Made by a program: the position numbers and the translations under genes
Source of the DNA: Glandiceps talaboti
Taxonomy: Eukaryota; Hemichordata; Enteropneusta; Spengelidae
Length of the DNA: 64,000 bases
Reading direction: 5' to 3'
Assembly (NCBI RefSeq): GCF_964340395.1
Contig: NC_135559.1
Coordinates: 24,755,072 to 24,819,071 of the forward strand
Part shown: positions 31,640-43,728 of the stretch, in pieces
Position numbering within the stretch: position 1 is the first letter of the stretch
Layout of the letters: each line of letters starts with the position of its first letter
Notes under the pieces: model-generated
What the model was told of the DNA's origin: nothing
Database searches by the model: none
The model's input: the letters and a program-made list of their open reading frames with translations, nothing else

Positions 31640-33240
31640 GTCTATAACAGACGTTAAATACCGCTACAAAACACCTACATTATTTATCGCAAAACATAAT
31701 TATCCATTATTTATCTCATCTCAAATACAGAACCTGGATTTAACTTTTCAAATCGATATCACATAAATTTACATTCAGACTACTTGTTTATCTTCCTCCT
31801 TCAAAACCACGTTTGCACGCTAAGGTTAAACGGAGAAACCTTTGTCCTATCCCCTAAGTAGTCGTTTCGTCAAGCTAGTGCATTGATCGTGTAAGATTTG
31901 AGTTGCAGCATTCGTCAGTCTAATTAAGACATATCCAGAAAAAAAATTAAAAACTAAAGGTTGTCCTCATTATTGTACGGTTTGATGTGACTAGATTTAG
32001 AGGTCACCAAAAATAATTTTTTTCTTCAAAATTTTGAATAAAAAAAACGTCATTTACGTAACAAAATTTTGCGCTATGAATAACTGAATACATTCAGCCC
32101 TTGCGCTTTGATGTTTATGTACGGATGCCACGCCACGTGTTGCAGAACATTGTGATTTCTCAACTCAACTTGACCATTTAGGAATGTTACTGTACTGTAC
32201 TGACAAACATAAAAAAGTAGTTTAATCTTTTAGAACATGTAAAACAAATACCCATTTATCAACGACATAAAAGTCAAAACCATACTTCCACAACCCAGAA
32301 ATTCAACTGCACTTTCCAAGGCCCTAGTTTTGCCATGCGTGAGCTTGGAGTATGTCGACTTGTGCGCCAAACTTGTAACAAAATCTAATCGTGGTTGGTG
32401 ATCAGGCTGGTGATGCTTTGATACTTGCTACAATGTTACGATAATCTTGCTAACAGAACTACTGTTACCCCCGAGACTGTTACAATATTATCTCGCTGAA
32501 ATGACGACTGGACTCGATCGAAACAAACATTGCAGTGCCCATTCAACTACGCATAAGCACGGTCTGTGGGCAAAGTGTCTCAATCGGTTGTCTGGTATGG
32601 GTTTAATCAGCGTGATTCATTGTGGTTGTGAAAGACTTTGAATATATTTTCGCCATTTCACATTTATGAGACTCAGTGTAGTGAAGCATATGAATGGGTG
32701 GCTCAAGCACAGACATGTTGATTGTCAATATTAATCGATCATGATCATTTTCCAGGGGTCTCCAGGGGTGGGGAGCATTTTTCCAGGGAGGGTTTGAAAT
32801 TCCAGGGTTTTCCAGGGTTTTCCAGGACCGTGCGAACGCTGACTATTAAATCAATTTTGTGGATTAAACAGATATACCTGGATGGATTTTACAGACAATT
32901 GATGGTACCATTGAATGTTCTTGTACATTACAGTAGAGTAACCAGTTTATTTCTAGCAACAACTAGAATATATATGGATTCAATCTGACATAAGCCAACC
33001 AATTTATGGCATGCTTGATTGAAGTAATGATTTGAAATGGAGCAAGACTATTGAATCCAATTTCATCCTACAATATACACTGTGGTGTACTTCCTGCATA
33101 TAGATTTAGTTGAATTCATCATACTACATACATGTGTGAAACTGAAAGGATTCTCTCTAGTTCAACACATCGCTCCAACTGAATTCTAATCAATTTTACA
33201 TCCAAGTGACAGAAGACTGTTAACATAAAAGCAATAATTA
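31640..33240. other. no gene seen; G-rich CCAGGG repeat at 32750-32830
   Basis: AT-rich non-coding sequence. A short degenerate repeat of TTCCAGGGTTTTCCAGGG lies at 32750-32830. Open frames at 32447 and 32722 have no recognisable domain. Confidence 0.45.
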
Positions 33241-33248
33241 CGAAACAG

Positions 33249-33380
33249 AAAATATTATAAAATAAGAGATATTGTATCATTTAATATTTCTGAATACATG
33301 TATGTCCTAACACAAAATATTATAAAATAAAAGAGTATTGTATCATTTAATATTTCTGAATACATGTATGTCCTAACACA
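33249..33380. repeat. 62-bp direct repeat, two copies
   Basis: Two nearly identical units, each with AATATTATAAAATAA, TATTGTATCATTTAATATTT and ATACATGTATGTCCTAACAC. Confidence 0.9.
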
Positions 33381-33807
33381 AAATGGACACAATGATTCAG
33401 ACACATCAGTAGTCACATTAATTTTAAAATACAGAAATTTATCAGATATTGCATATTTACCCAATTTCATCCCAAAATTCGTCTGACTCTTCCCATTCTT
33501 GTCTTGCTTGTTTAAAACAGCAGCAGCACCAGTGGCATAACCAGGAGCTAGCCATGATGCACCAAGGAAATCAACTGCGTTGATTCTAAGCACACAAATT
33601 GTACTTGTCTTTTTCCACATCACACAGTTTTTCTGCTTGTGTGTGGATTAAAACTGACTACTGTAGGCCTGGTGATGAATACAAATTATGCACTGAATCA
33701 CCACTCTCAAGAATACACAGCCTCTCTCTTTTTAGTAATTGCCAACTCACACAATCCCTTGGGACCTCAATTTTCCACATGTATATTTGAAATAAACATC
33801 TTGTGCT

Positions 33808-33920
33808 TCTACAATCAGATTACATAAAGTTCCCTTCTACAATCAGATTACATAAAGTTCCCTTCTACAATCAGATTATATAAAGTTCCCTTCTACAATC
33901 AGATTATATAAAGTTCCCTC
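33808..33920. repeat. 28-bp tandem repeat, four copies
   Basis: Unit contains TTCTACAATCAGATTACATA then AAGTTCCC; the last two copies have TATATA in place of TACATA. Confidence 0.9.
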
Positions 33921-34089
33921 CATTGCTATTGTATAAATTTTCATTTACCACAGTTTGCCAAACTGTCACTTGTTGGGAACACATTTTTGTATGAACTAGG
34001 CAACATCATTAGAAGTAATTGGATATGAGATCATTATCAAAGCTGAATAGTCATCCCAACTGAGTGACACAATAGCTGCACCACACACA

Positions 34090-34625
34090 GCACACATGTG
34101 CCACAAGGATCAGTACTTGGCCCTCTCGTTTACAATTTACATCACACCTCTGGAAGAATTGATAAGCCGTTACAATTTGCAGTTTCAACAGTATGCAGAT
34201 GATCATGAAATATATCTTGCTTTTCCCATCAATATTCACTTTTCGCTACACATTCAGTGGAGCCCTGTGTCCATGATATAAAATAATGGATGACACTCAA
34301 CAAACTTCAACTAAATAACAACAAAATTGAAGTTCTCCTCATCCATTCTAAATTCAACCACTTGTCAGACCCAATCGATCATATAAACATTGGCTCAGTA
34401 ACCATTACATAAGTCACATCAGCTCATAACATTGGAGTATTCTTCGATAATATTCACATTTAAATACCATGTCAAGAATACCTGCAAATCAATCTTAGTC
34501 GCACTGCATCAGTCACTATAAGGCACTACATGACTGATGACATTTGTTGTACTTTAATCCATGCAATCCAATCAGCCAAGCTTGACTACAGTAATGCATT
34601 ATTCACTGTTGTCCGCTGCCATAGC
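34090..34625 (+). pseudogene. LINE reverse transcriptase fragment
   Basis: Plus-strand pieces read PQGSVLGPLVYNL (motif B), then after a frameshift ITPLEELISRYNLQFQQYAD with DHEIYLAF (motif C), then WMTLNKLQLNNNKIEVLLIH and, after a frameshift or stop, SAHNIGVFFDN and RHYMTDDICCTLIHAIQSAK with LDYSNALF. The order matches the second half of a CR1-like LINE reverse transcriptase. Several frameshifts and stops make it dead; both ends are missing. Confidence 0.85.
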
Positions 34626-35420
34626 CGCTAGAGAAATCTTATCAATATGGAGCGTTATATGTGCATATGTGCACATATAAGCGGGAGTGCAGGTGTTGCT
34701 AGGCAATACTATGCAAATGAGCTAGGCAAGCAATGCAGCAACAACATATATATCACATGATTTCATTTTAAATTTTTTAAAAAAAGTAAAAATCAGGGGG
34801 TTGATATTGACCTATCATCATATAGATCGACAACATCATTGACTTTGTTCTATAAGGTCAAAGTCATATTTCATTGACACTTGTAGAAATTACTGTAACA
34901 GCGATTTTCACAACATGACCGTTACTTCTGAAAATGCTTTTTTAACCAAAAGACTATGAATTTGGTATTTCTAGTAAATAACGTCGTCTGTCGGATTTAT
35001 AACAATCAAATTGATGAGGGATGTATAGTAGACCAATTAGTACATAAAAATACCTGGTTTTTGTTAGCCTTCATTATGTGGTCGTCGAAATCGTTCTCGT
35101 ATTGAATTGAGCGCAAGTAGCGAACTGTCACATTGCCAATAAACATCAAGATTTCTGTAAATTTGTGCATGTCAGGTTATTTTTTTCATTGTTTTTCAAA
35201 AGTGTGTATCACAATAACAGTGTTGAATGAGAAATTTGACTACATCTATACATAGATCAGCAACTGTGCTGTTTGTTCAACACTGACAGTGGGATGCCGT
35301 GCATGTCATACATTGCCTCACATGAGAATGACACCATTTCATTATCAGATGTTTTTCGATTATCAAATTATCAAGTCAGTCCGATTTTTCCTACACCATA
35401 AGTTAGTTTTTAACTCCCTT
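34626..35420. other. no gene seen
   Basis: AT-rich sequence between the LINE remnant and element G/H. A short palindrome (TATATGTGCATATGTGCACATATA) at about 34655 is the only notable structure. Confidence 0.4.
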
Positions 35421-35423
35421 AAG

Positions 35424-36399
35424 GGTACGGGAGGTATTAATATAAAAGGGGGATGTCTGTGTGTGTGTGTGTGTGTGTCTGTCTGTCTGTGTCACCATTT
35501 TCTTAACCAGATGTAAACTGAATGTATTCCGTAAGGGCAAAGTTTTGAGATTGTCGTTCCTACAGACAATTGTTGGAATACAACAGAACATATGTAATAA
35601 GTTATTTTTTCTCATTGATTGCTATTTGCTCATTGCTGTTAGTGATCTCCTGGCCAACCACAACATGTACTGTGACATTTGTTGAGAATGTAAAAAAAAA
35701 ATAAGCGCATCGTCGTACCACTTTAGACAACATTTCCTGACAAGAAACTATTTTTTCCTTTTTAGTGGCCTACAAAAATATGCCAATAATTTATTAAAAC
35801 TAAAAGCTACATCAAAAATGTTTTCAGGACAAGTGCGCTTTGGTATCGCAAATGCATGTATCAAATTATATTGAATTTGAAGGGTGCATTCCTGAGATAT
35901 AGCCTAATTACCGAAAACAATTAATTATGTAAATTTCTTGTTAATATTCTCGGGATGTTTACCGAAACCTAATCAGTTCTTGTCACTACCCTACAGAACA
36001 CATGCAATAAATTTCATTTGAATTGAGCCAGTCGTGTTTTAGAAAATGGTGATAAAGTCGCACCACTTTAGACGACATTTCCTGATGGGAAACTATTTTT
36101 TTCTTTTTTGTGGCCAATCAAAAATATGCCTATAACTTATAAAAACTAAAAGCTACATTAGTAATATTTTCAGGACAGGTGCGCTTTGGTATAGCAAATG
36201 TGTGTACCAAGTTATAATGAATTTGAAGCGTGCATTCTTGAGATATAGCCTAATTATCGAAAATCATTAATTACGTAAATTGCTCATTAATATTCACAGG
36301 ATTTTTACCAAAACCTAATCAAGTCTTGCCATTACCCTACAGAATACGTCTTCAAAATTTTGTTTGAATTGAGCACGCCATTATGGAGAAAACGATGAC

Positions 36400-36433
<34 letters not shown>

Positions 36434-37754
36434 TTCCATAAATATATCTCTTCCTTACGGAAGAAAAAATGGCTGGCTCAATTATAATGATATTTAGTAC
36501 CTATAATGTTTGGGGTAATGGCTAGACCTGATTAGTTTTTGAGTGAGATCTGTTCATTCTAATTAGGGAAATTTGCACATCAATGAAATCAACGAATTAA
36601 GCAATATCTTAAGACTACATACTTCAATTTCAATATAATTTAGTATATTTAGTATATTCGTTAACCATAACAACATACATTTGTCCTATAAAATTTGTTA
36701 ATGTACCTTACAGCATTAATGAATAATTTGCATAATTAAATATTGTTGGTAATTAGGCTATATCTTAAGTATGCATACTTCAAATTCAATATAATTTAGT
36801 ACATACGTTAACCATAAAAAACACATACGTCCTATCAAGTTTGTTGATGTACCTAACAGTGTTAATGGATATAATTTGCATAATTAATGATTCTTGGTAT
36901 TTAGGCTATATCTTATGACTGCATACTTCAATTTCAATACAATTCAGTATGTACATTAACCATAACACATTGTGTATGTCCTGTAAAGTTAGTTGATGTA
37001 CCTTACAGTGTTAATGAATAATTTGCATAATCAATGATTCTAGGTAATTAGGCTATATCTGAAGACTGCAGACTTCAATTTCAATATAATTTAGTACAAG
37101 TTGTTAATTTTGCTTGAAGATTTAGTGAATAATTTGCATAATTAATTATTTTCGTTAATTCGGCTATATCTTAAGACTGCATGCTTCAATTTCAATATTA
37201 ATTTACTTCATACATTAAACTTTATATGCCCTATAAAGTTGTTGATATACCTTACAGTGTTAATAACTAATTTGCATGATTAATGATTTTTCGGTAATCA
37301 AGATATAAGAATTCATACATGAATTTCAATATCATTTATTACATACGTTAACCATAACAAAGCGGATATGTCCTATAAAATTTGTTGATATAGCTTACAG
37401 TTTTCATGAAATATTTACATAATTAATAATTTTAGGTAACTAGGCTGTATCTTAAAAATGCAAGCTTCAAATTTTGTATAATATGGTACATATATCAACC
37501 ATAATAATACGCACCTGCCCTATGAAGTTTGTTGCTACACAACATTTACCTTTAATGAGTATTTTGAATAATGAATGATATTCAGTAATTAAGCAGTATC
37601 ATGCACTCTTCAAATTCCGTATAATTTGGCACATACATTAACCTAAGAAAGCACGCTTGTCCAAAAAAGCCTGTTACAATAGTTTTTTTTTAGTTTAATG
37701 AGTTATTGCATAATTAGTGATTCCCTTACGAGAGGCATTCAGTTTAAATCTGGT
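35424..37754. mobile_element. element G copy 2, interrupted by element H
   Basis: Starts GGGTACGGGAGGTATTAATA with a TG/TCTG microsatellite, is split at GTCACCATTTTCTTA (35505-35512), resumes TGGCTGGCTCAATTATAATG at 36470, and ends CTTACGAGAGGCATTCAGTT near 37754. Copy 1 at 5172 is uninterrupted at this point, showing that H inserted into G. Internal tandem 150-bp repeats as in copy 1. Confidence 0.75.
35513..36466 (+). mobile_element. element H copy 2 (unoccupied by copy A)
   Basis: Ends are TTCCGTAAGGGCAAAGTTTT (35530) and TCTTCCTTACGGAAGAAAAA (36464), inverted. At 35690 the sequence runs straight from GTTGAGAATG into the A-tract and AATAAGCGCATCGTCG; copy A sits at this place in H copy 1. 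An ACAG microsatellite lies at 36396-36432. Non-coding. Confidence 0.8.
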
Positions 37755-38078
37755 TAAATGTTCTCGTGATTTACCATGAAAATTCACCCAATTCTGTTTG
37801 CCAAACTAGCAAGTTTTAACGATAAATTTATGTGTACCATGAATGACCCTATAGTGACCTCCACTGAATAATTTATGAAGTGGCCATACGGTATTTACAC
37901 ATTTAAATTGTCATTTCGATCATCAGAAATGGGACAAGAAACATTTCAATAGACTTGAAATAAATAAATATTTGCTACATGTAAAATTGGATCTAAATGT
38001 TTCTGTTATGATTTCTTGTATGTGAATGTGTGAAATATGAGGTGAAACTATACATAAACAAGTCATTGAGAATGACAT

Positions 38079-39022
38079 AGTCCCCGCTATGATTGGGTTT
38101 TAAGGAATTATCACTACTCTGATCACGCAACAACACTTGTGAACCTAAATCAATCAGACTTAGATATGTTGTTTCTGTTTGTTGGACATGGAACATGCCT
38201 ACAACAATAAAGGATGGGTCGGGTATGGGGGATCGTATCAACACGAAAATGGATATGCACATGTATGTCATAGAACACTGTCCTAATACCAACTTTGAAT
38301 GAGATCTGTTCTGTGTTCAAGCATGTCTGAGTTATGGCTTTGGACATAGAAAAATCGCAAACAAAATGGCTGCCAGGTGGCCATATTGGATCGTATCACA
38401 ACAACAATGAATATGCACATGTATGTCATAGAACACTGTCCTCATACCAACTTTGAATGAGATCTGTTCAAGCATGTCTGAGTTATGGCTTTGGACATGG
38501 AAAATTCGCAAACAAAATGGCTGCCAGGCAGCCATATTGTATCGTATCACGATGAAAATGGATATGCACATGTATGTCATAGAACACTGTCCTCATACCA
38601 ACTTTGAATGAGATCTGTTCAAGCATGTCTGAGTTATGGCTTTGGACATAGAAAATTCGCAAACAAAATGGCTGCTAGTTGGCCATATTGGATCGTATCA
38701 CAACAACAATGAATATGCACATGTATGTCATAGAACACTGTCCTAATACCAACTTTGAATGAGATTTGTTCAAGCATGTCTGAGTTATGGCTTTAGACAG
38801 GGAAAATTTGCAAACAAAATGGCTGCTAGGTGGCCATATTGGATCGTATCATGAAACAAATTGACGTGCATATGTATGCCATTGTATGTTACCCTTGTAC
38901 TAAGTTTGAAAAAAATCGGTCCAGGCATCTCCAAGAAACGGCTGCGGACGGACGGACGGACGCACGGACAGAAGGAACCCAATCCATAAGTCCCCGTCCC
39001 GGACTTTGTCCAGCGGGGACTA
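38079..39022. mobile_element. TAGTCCCCGC-ended element with five 151-158-bp tandem repeats
   Basis: The left end is TAGTCCCCGCTATGATTGGG and the right end CCAGCGGGGACTA, inverted, with TA at both borders. Inside, five tandem units start near 38231, 38389, 38540, 38691 and 38842. Each carries ATATGCACATGTATGTCATA, GAACACTGTCC, CAAGCATGTCTGAGTTATGG and CAAACAAAATGGCTGCCAGG. A GGACGGACGG tract follows at 38945. Short open frames here are repeat by-products. Confidence 0.75.
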
Positions 39023-39029
39023 ATAATAA

Positions 39030-40025
39030 GAAACGTTTGCATGCAATACATACATAATCTGAGTCTGTACCAACTCATATATAACCCTACATGAATGTAA
39101 ATACTAGTATAAAATTCTAGTCCAAATCATACCACATTTATTTTTAAATATTTACTTGGAAAGTGTGAGACCCAATAGAAAAATACAGACCTTGCGACAC
39201 GGTCAATCTGTGTCACAGTTTGGTTCCATGTGAAAATTGTTGTTGTTGTTGTGTGCGTGTCCGCATCACTTTTTTTTTTGTTCATTACAAATTAGTCTGT
39301 TCATTTTAAAAATTCATGCTGATCAACACCACTAGCACTTTCAGTCCACACCATGCAACAAACAAGTAACTTGCAAATACACAAGGTATTTACATTAACA
39401 GCTTTTACAGCTTCATTGGCCAAATTTATAAAACCGATGTGTTTCCGATACCACGACCGCCCCTAGTTTAAGCTTCAGACTTTTTTTCATGTGTTGAATC
39501 AGGCAAAATGGTAAGACTTTACTCATATTACGATGTAAACCTTCATGCCTTCCCTTATCTGTAGTCACATTTATGAAATCATTCTCCAGAGAGTAACTAG
39601 GTCATTTTAGACGACACAGTATAGTCTGCATAACATGTTCGTCTGCTTAACTTTCAATGTCTTCATTTACTTTTACACCTCACCACACTCTTACCAATCA
39701 TGAAGCATGGTGACCAACAAGTATCTTATCTCTCTTGGGGGTCACCCTATTCTGATCCACCTACCCTATTTTCTGTAGTCATGTTATCCGAAACAAACAT
39801 TTTTCTTCAAATTTTGTCTTAAAAGATTGTTCATATTTGAGTATTGATATAGTGAAAGCTATGTTGGGATTGAGAGATATATCGATAATTCCTGCTGCTC
39901 CAACTATTCATCGTACATGCCAACTTTCCATGCACAGCTAGTTAGCTATTGTGTTTGTCTTTCTGTGAACGATTTCGTTACTCCAGTGATTAGATTTCTG
40001 TGAACAGCGGTGTATGATATGGACT
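39030..40025. other. no gene seen
   Basis: AT-rich, with a GTT microsatellite at 39236-39252. No supported coding region. Confidence 0.4.
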
Positions 40026-40029
40026 TCCT

Positions 40030-40255
40030 GACACCACCATTTTTCTACCTGAAAAATCAATGTGAAATAACATCTACCAAGTCCTTGTTTGTAACTCAAT
40101 AAATTGAAAAACATTAAAAAATGTGTAAGATGTTTGTTATTGTACATACAATAACAAACTTTATACACTGTTTGCATCTTTTTGCAATTAATTGAGTAAC
40201 AAACAAGGTCTTTGTATATGTTATTTCACATTGTTTTTAGTAGTAGAAAAACACA
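40030..40255. mobile_element. foldback element inside repeat X
   Basis: Left-arm segments TTTTTCTACCTGAAAAATCA and CCTTGTTTGTAACTCAATAA are mirrored on the right by TTGAGTAACAAACAAGG and TAGTAGAAAAACACAG. The centre is TGTTATTGTACATACAATAAC. A decayed relative lies at 53095-53250. Confidence 0.65.
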
Positions 40256-42250
40256 GTAAAGTTGTTTTATAATTTCAAAATCCAAAATAAATACCCAATT
40301 CTCATCCATATGGCCACTTTAACTCCAGAGTAATTTTGTGATCTTCTCCAGCCATACACATTGAGTCACACCTTACGTTCTACAAACAAGAATCGACTTG
40401 CAACAACAAATTACACACGCCACCTAAGGACTAGGTAGTTCATTCTCATATGTGGCCCCCAAACTGGAACTCTTTGCCATTTGGCATCACCACACCAATA
40501 GAAATAATTCTGAGCTAACATTGCAGCATAATCTACCAGTCCAGTTGGGCAGGTCTTTCCAAAATCTTCCAGTCCAGCCTAAACACTGACTGGCCATTGG
40601 CTGGTGTTAATTTTGAGTCCTGCGATAGTGTCAGATTCAGATCAGGTTGATTTCAAATTGGTCTAGCAAAAGTTGAAAAATTCCTTTCAGCTAATTTACA
40701 TGTTGTGGGCTGGGCAATGTATGGATACATGGTATTCTATTCAATAACCCATGACCTCTAGGATATGTATATTAACACACATGGTTAGAATGTTTATGTT
40801 GTTAGGATTTAGATACTTCATAGTGTTTGTATTGTAATCTGCTTTGCAATTCTATGCATATCTTTTGTTATTCTGGAGGTAGCTAAATGGTCCAAAATTG
40901 AACAGTTGCGGGGCAAAGTGCTAGATCTAGCACTTCGCCACTTTTTGACAAAGTGCTAGATCTAGCACTTCGTCAGTTTTCGCCGAAGTGCTAGATCTAG
41001 CACTTCGCCAGAAAACAACGAAGTGCGGGACTGTAAACAATGAAGCGCCTCCAACGGCAGGATATCACGTGGTCCTTCGCATCGATAAACGTCACATACA
41101 TGCGTCATGTCAGTAGTCCGTGTACGTGGTCGTGTGGCGCATGATCGACTACAAAACTTTCTTTGGCCGATTGTAACAACGACACAATTTATCTGAAGTT
41201 TGTTAAATGTTTGCCGAGTAAAACGGCCGGTTGAAACTTCACGTTGCCGTATGTACGGTTGTGTCCCGGGGGTTGTGTGTTCTGTTACAAACATGCCTTG
41301 TCAAAACCTCGCGGTGGATTGACTTGCGCGATCACAGAAACAAGTGTTATTATTTTACCCCTTTCATATACAATTGGCTAAAACACGTCAATATCATCGA
41401 TATTATTGACATTGTATTGTATTCTGATAGAAACATTCTGATACATATCTCGGGAAACTCGTGCCTGTGGGCAGGACTGTACTTCAGAATCTGCAATCTA
41501 CTCTGTAAACAAGGACTAGCCACTCAGTATTTCTTGTTACAGTACCATGTCTATTTTAGAGCGGGAAAGATATATCAATCGTAACGTCTTGAAATAAATT
41601 TGAATCTTTATCAAGTATCCATCTTTCAGTATAATCACCTGTGTGCTTATTTTCATTCTAATCTATGAAGTAGTAGAACAAGAATATTGTAACTCAATAA
41701 ATTGAAAAACATTAAAAAAATGTGTAAGATGTTTGTTATTGTACATACAATAACAAACTTTATACACTGTTTGCATCTTTTTGCAATTAATTGAGTAACA
41801 AACAAGGTCTTTGTATGTTATTTCACATTGTTTTTAGTAGTAGAAAAACACAGTAAAGTTGTTTTATAATTTCAAAATCCAAAATAAATACCCAATTCTC
41901 ATCCATATGGCCACTTTAACTCCAGAGTAATTTTGTGATCTTCTCCAGCCATACACATTGAGTCACACCTTACGTTCTACAAACAAGAATCGACAACAAA
42001 TTACACACGCCACCTAAGGACTAGGTAGTTCATTCTCATATGTGGCCCCCAAACTGGAACTCTTTGCCATTTGGCATCACCACGCCAATAGAAATAATTC
42101 TGAGCTAACATTGCAGCATAATCTACCAGTCCAGTTGGGCAGGTCTTTCCAAAATCTTCCAGTCCAGCCTAAACACTGACTGGCCATTGGCTGGTGTTAA
42201 TTTTGAGTCCTGCGATAGTGTCAGATTCAGATCAGGTTGATTTCAAATTG
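40091..42250. repeat. X-Y-X block: 570-bp direct repeats flanking a 1.03-kb unit
   Basis: X1 (40091-40660) and X2 (41689-42250) are nearly identical, both running from GTAACTCAATAAATTGAAAA to AGGTTGATTTCAAATTG. Y1 (40661-41688) lies between them and recurs alone as Y2 at 46889-47842. No gene is recognised in X or Y; the open frame at 41231-41584 is only partly kept in Y2 (47389-47667). Confidence 0.85.
40917..41004. repeat. three AGTGCTAGATCTAGCACT palindromes, 35-bp spacing
   Basis: Perfect 18-bp palindromes start at 40917, 40952 and 40987, exactly 35 bp apart. Linkers are TCGCCACTTTTTGACAA and TCGTCAGTTTTCGCCGA. Y2 has only one site at the same place (47145), so the number of units varies. 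Confidence 0.95.
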
Positions 42251-42279
42251 CATCATGAACATAGTTCTTGAAACTTCTC

Positions 42280-43140
42280 CATTTGTTGATAATTTCTCAC
42301 GTGTCGATTGAGGATAGGAAAAGTTCTGCTTACATCTTCGTTTCCATATGTAGCAACATTCTCATTACTAAGTATTTTCAGTTAATTATTCTCTCACACT
42401 AACATCAGTTACCTCATCAATTAATGCATTGATTAATGCATCAGACTTCTGGAGTTTGTAGATCATCTTCTATTCAACTACTGAGGACAGGATATTCATC
42501 ATTTCTTGCTTTGTGTTTTCACTGCAGTAAGTCACACTTTTACTGACATTCAAGTCCTGTTTCACTGACAAACCGAGCTGGGTTAGTATAGTAGGCCTGG
42601 TGTTGGCTCGAAGTTAGACATTATGAGGGATATTCCGCTTAGCTAAGAAGTACATGACGGTGAAGGCAGCAGTGATGGCGTCACTGTTTACTCCAGGTTG
42701 GATTACTGCAGCGATGTTCTTGGTTGTTACTTCGCATGCATCTGACTGCATCTTTATGGGCTACGTACGTGCACTCTGCTCATGTTCCATTACACAATAC
42801 AGTCTGAGGCATTTCTGCAGCTCGCCATTCCAATTGTCATGATCATATGGCTGCATATTGAACTTTTGACAAAGCTGCAGGTATGTGTTAGTATGGCCAC
42901 AACTTGCAACTTCTAACCCACTCACTACGGAATGCATAATATTATGAAGTCCACTTGCTTCAATCTCTGTGGTGACTTAGATGAATCTTCGGTATTCTGC
43001 TCAACTCTAGCTTTCTTCAAACTTTGCTGTAAGGGATCTTCATTTTCTTCATCTGATGACTTCTTGCACTTGCTGGATGTGATAAACTTGTAAAGTGACA
43101 TGTTTGTTCTCTCTCTATCTCTGACTGTTGTAGTATCGCT
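42280..43140 (-). pseudogene. decayed hAT-like transposase / ZNF862-type protein
   Basis: The minus-strand exon near 43105-42960 reads MSLYKFITSSKCKKSSDEEN and LQQSLKKARVEQ, a basic/acidic N-terminus like those of hAT-related zinc-finger proteins. A long single frame follows with scattered stops: CEVTTKNIAAVIQPGVNSDA then ITAAFTVMYFLAKRNIPHNV, stop, SVTYCSENTKQEMMNILSSV, stop, and ALINALIDEVTDVSV. The IDExTDxS phrase is the start of the hAT catalytic core (first acidic residue). At least three in-frame stops, and the C-terminal half is absent. Family assignment is moderate. Confidence 0.6.
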
Positions 43141-43435
43141 TGGCTCATGCAATCATGAGAATGGTGAAGTATGCCATGTTTCTGTGCATTTTATACACTT
43201 GGCTTTTATTTACATTGATTAGATTCTATCACTCTATTTACAGCGAATTAATGTAAACTTCTACATAGCAATACGTGTAACTTTATTTTGCTGACAAGTA
43301 CATTTTTATGCCTTTTATGCATTGACCAAAGCCTACTGGTTTTTGATTGTGAGCCCACTTACATTGTTGTTGTTTTGTGTTTGCCATGTCGTCGTCACCT
43401 TACTGTGTACACTCATTGATCTATTGCCATTGTCT

Positions 43436-43490
43436 GAAGGTGATCACCCAACACTTTTCATGTGTTGGGTGATCATGTGTTGGGTGTACA
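43436..43490. repeat. short hairpin with GTGATCACCCAACAC
   Basis: GTGATCACCCAACACTTTTC is followed by ATGTGTTGGGTGATCA and a partial third copy, giving a stem of about 15 bp. A further ATGATCACCCAACC lies at 43563. An ATT microsatellite follows at 43651-43672. Confidence 0.7.
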
Positions 43491-43728
43491 ATTGTCATCT
43501 CCATTGTTTTAAGTGTCAACTCATTCCTACCCAATGCTATCATCATGTGTCTGTGTTCTGCATATGATCACCCAACCATTGTCATTATGTGTCAATTTCC
43601 TCTGACCACCTCTACACCTTGTTTTGTGTTCTATGCATTCCATATAGTGATATTATTATTATTATTATTATCATTATTACCATTATTTAAACTTTATTAC
43701 AGACCCATACTACAAGACAGCTTAATTT

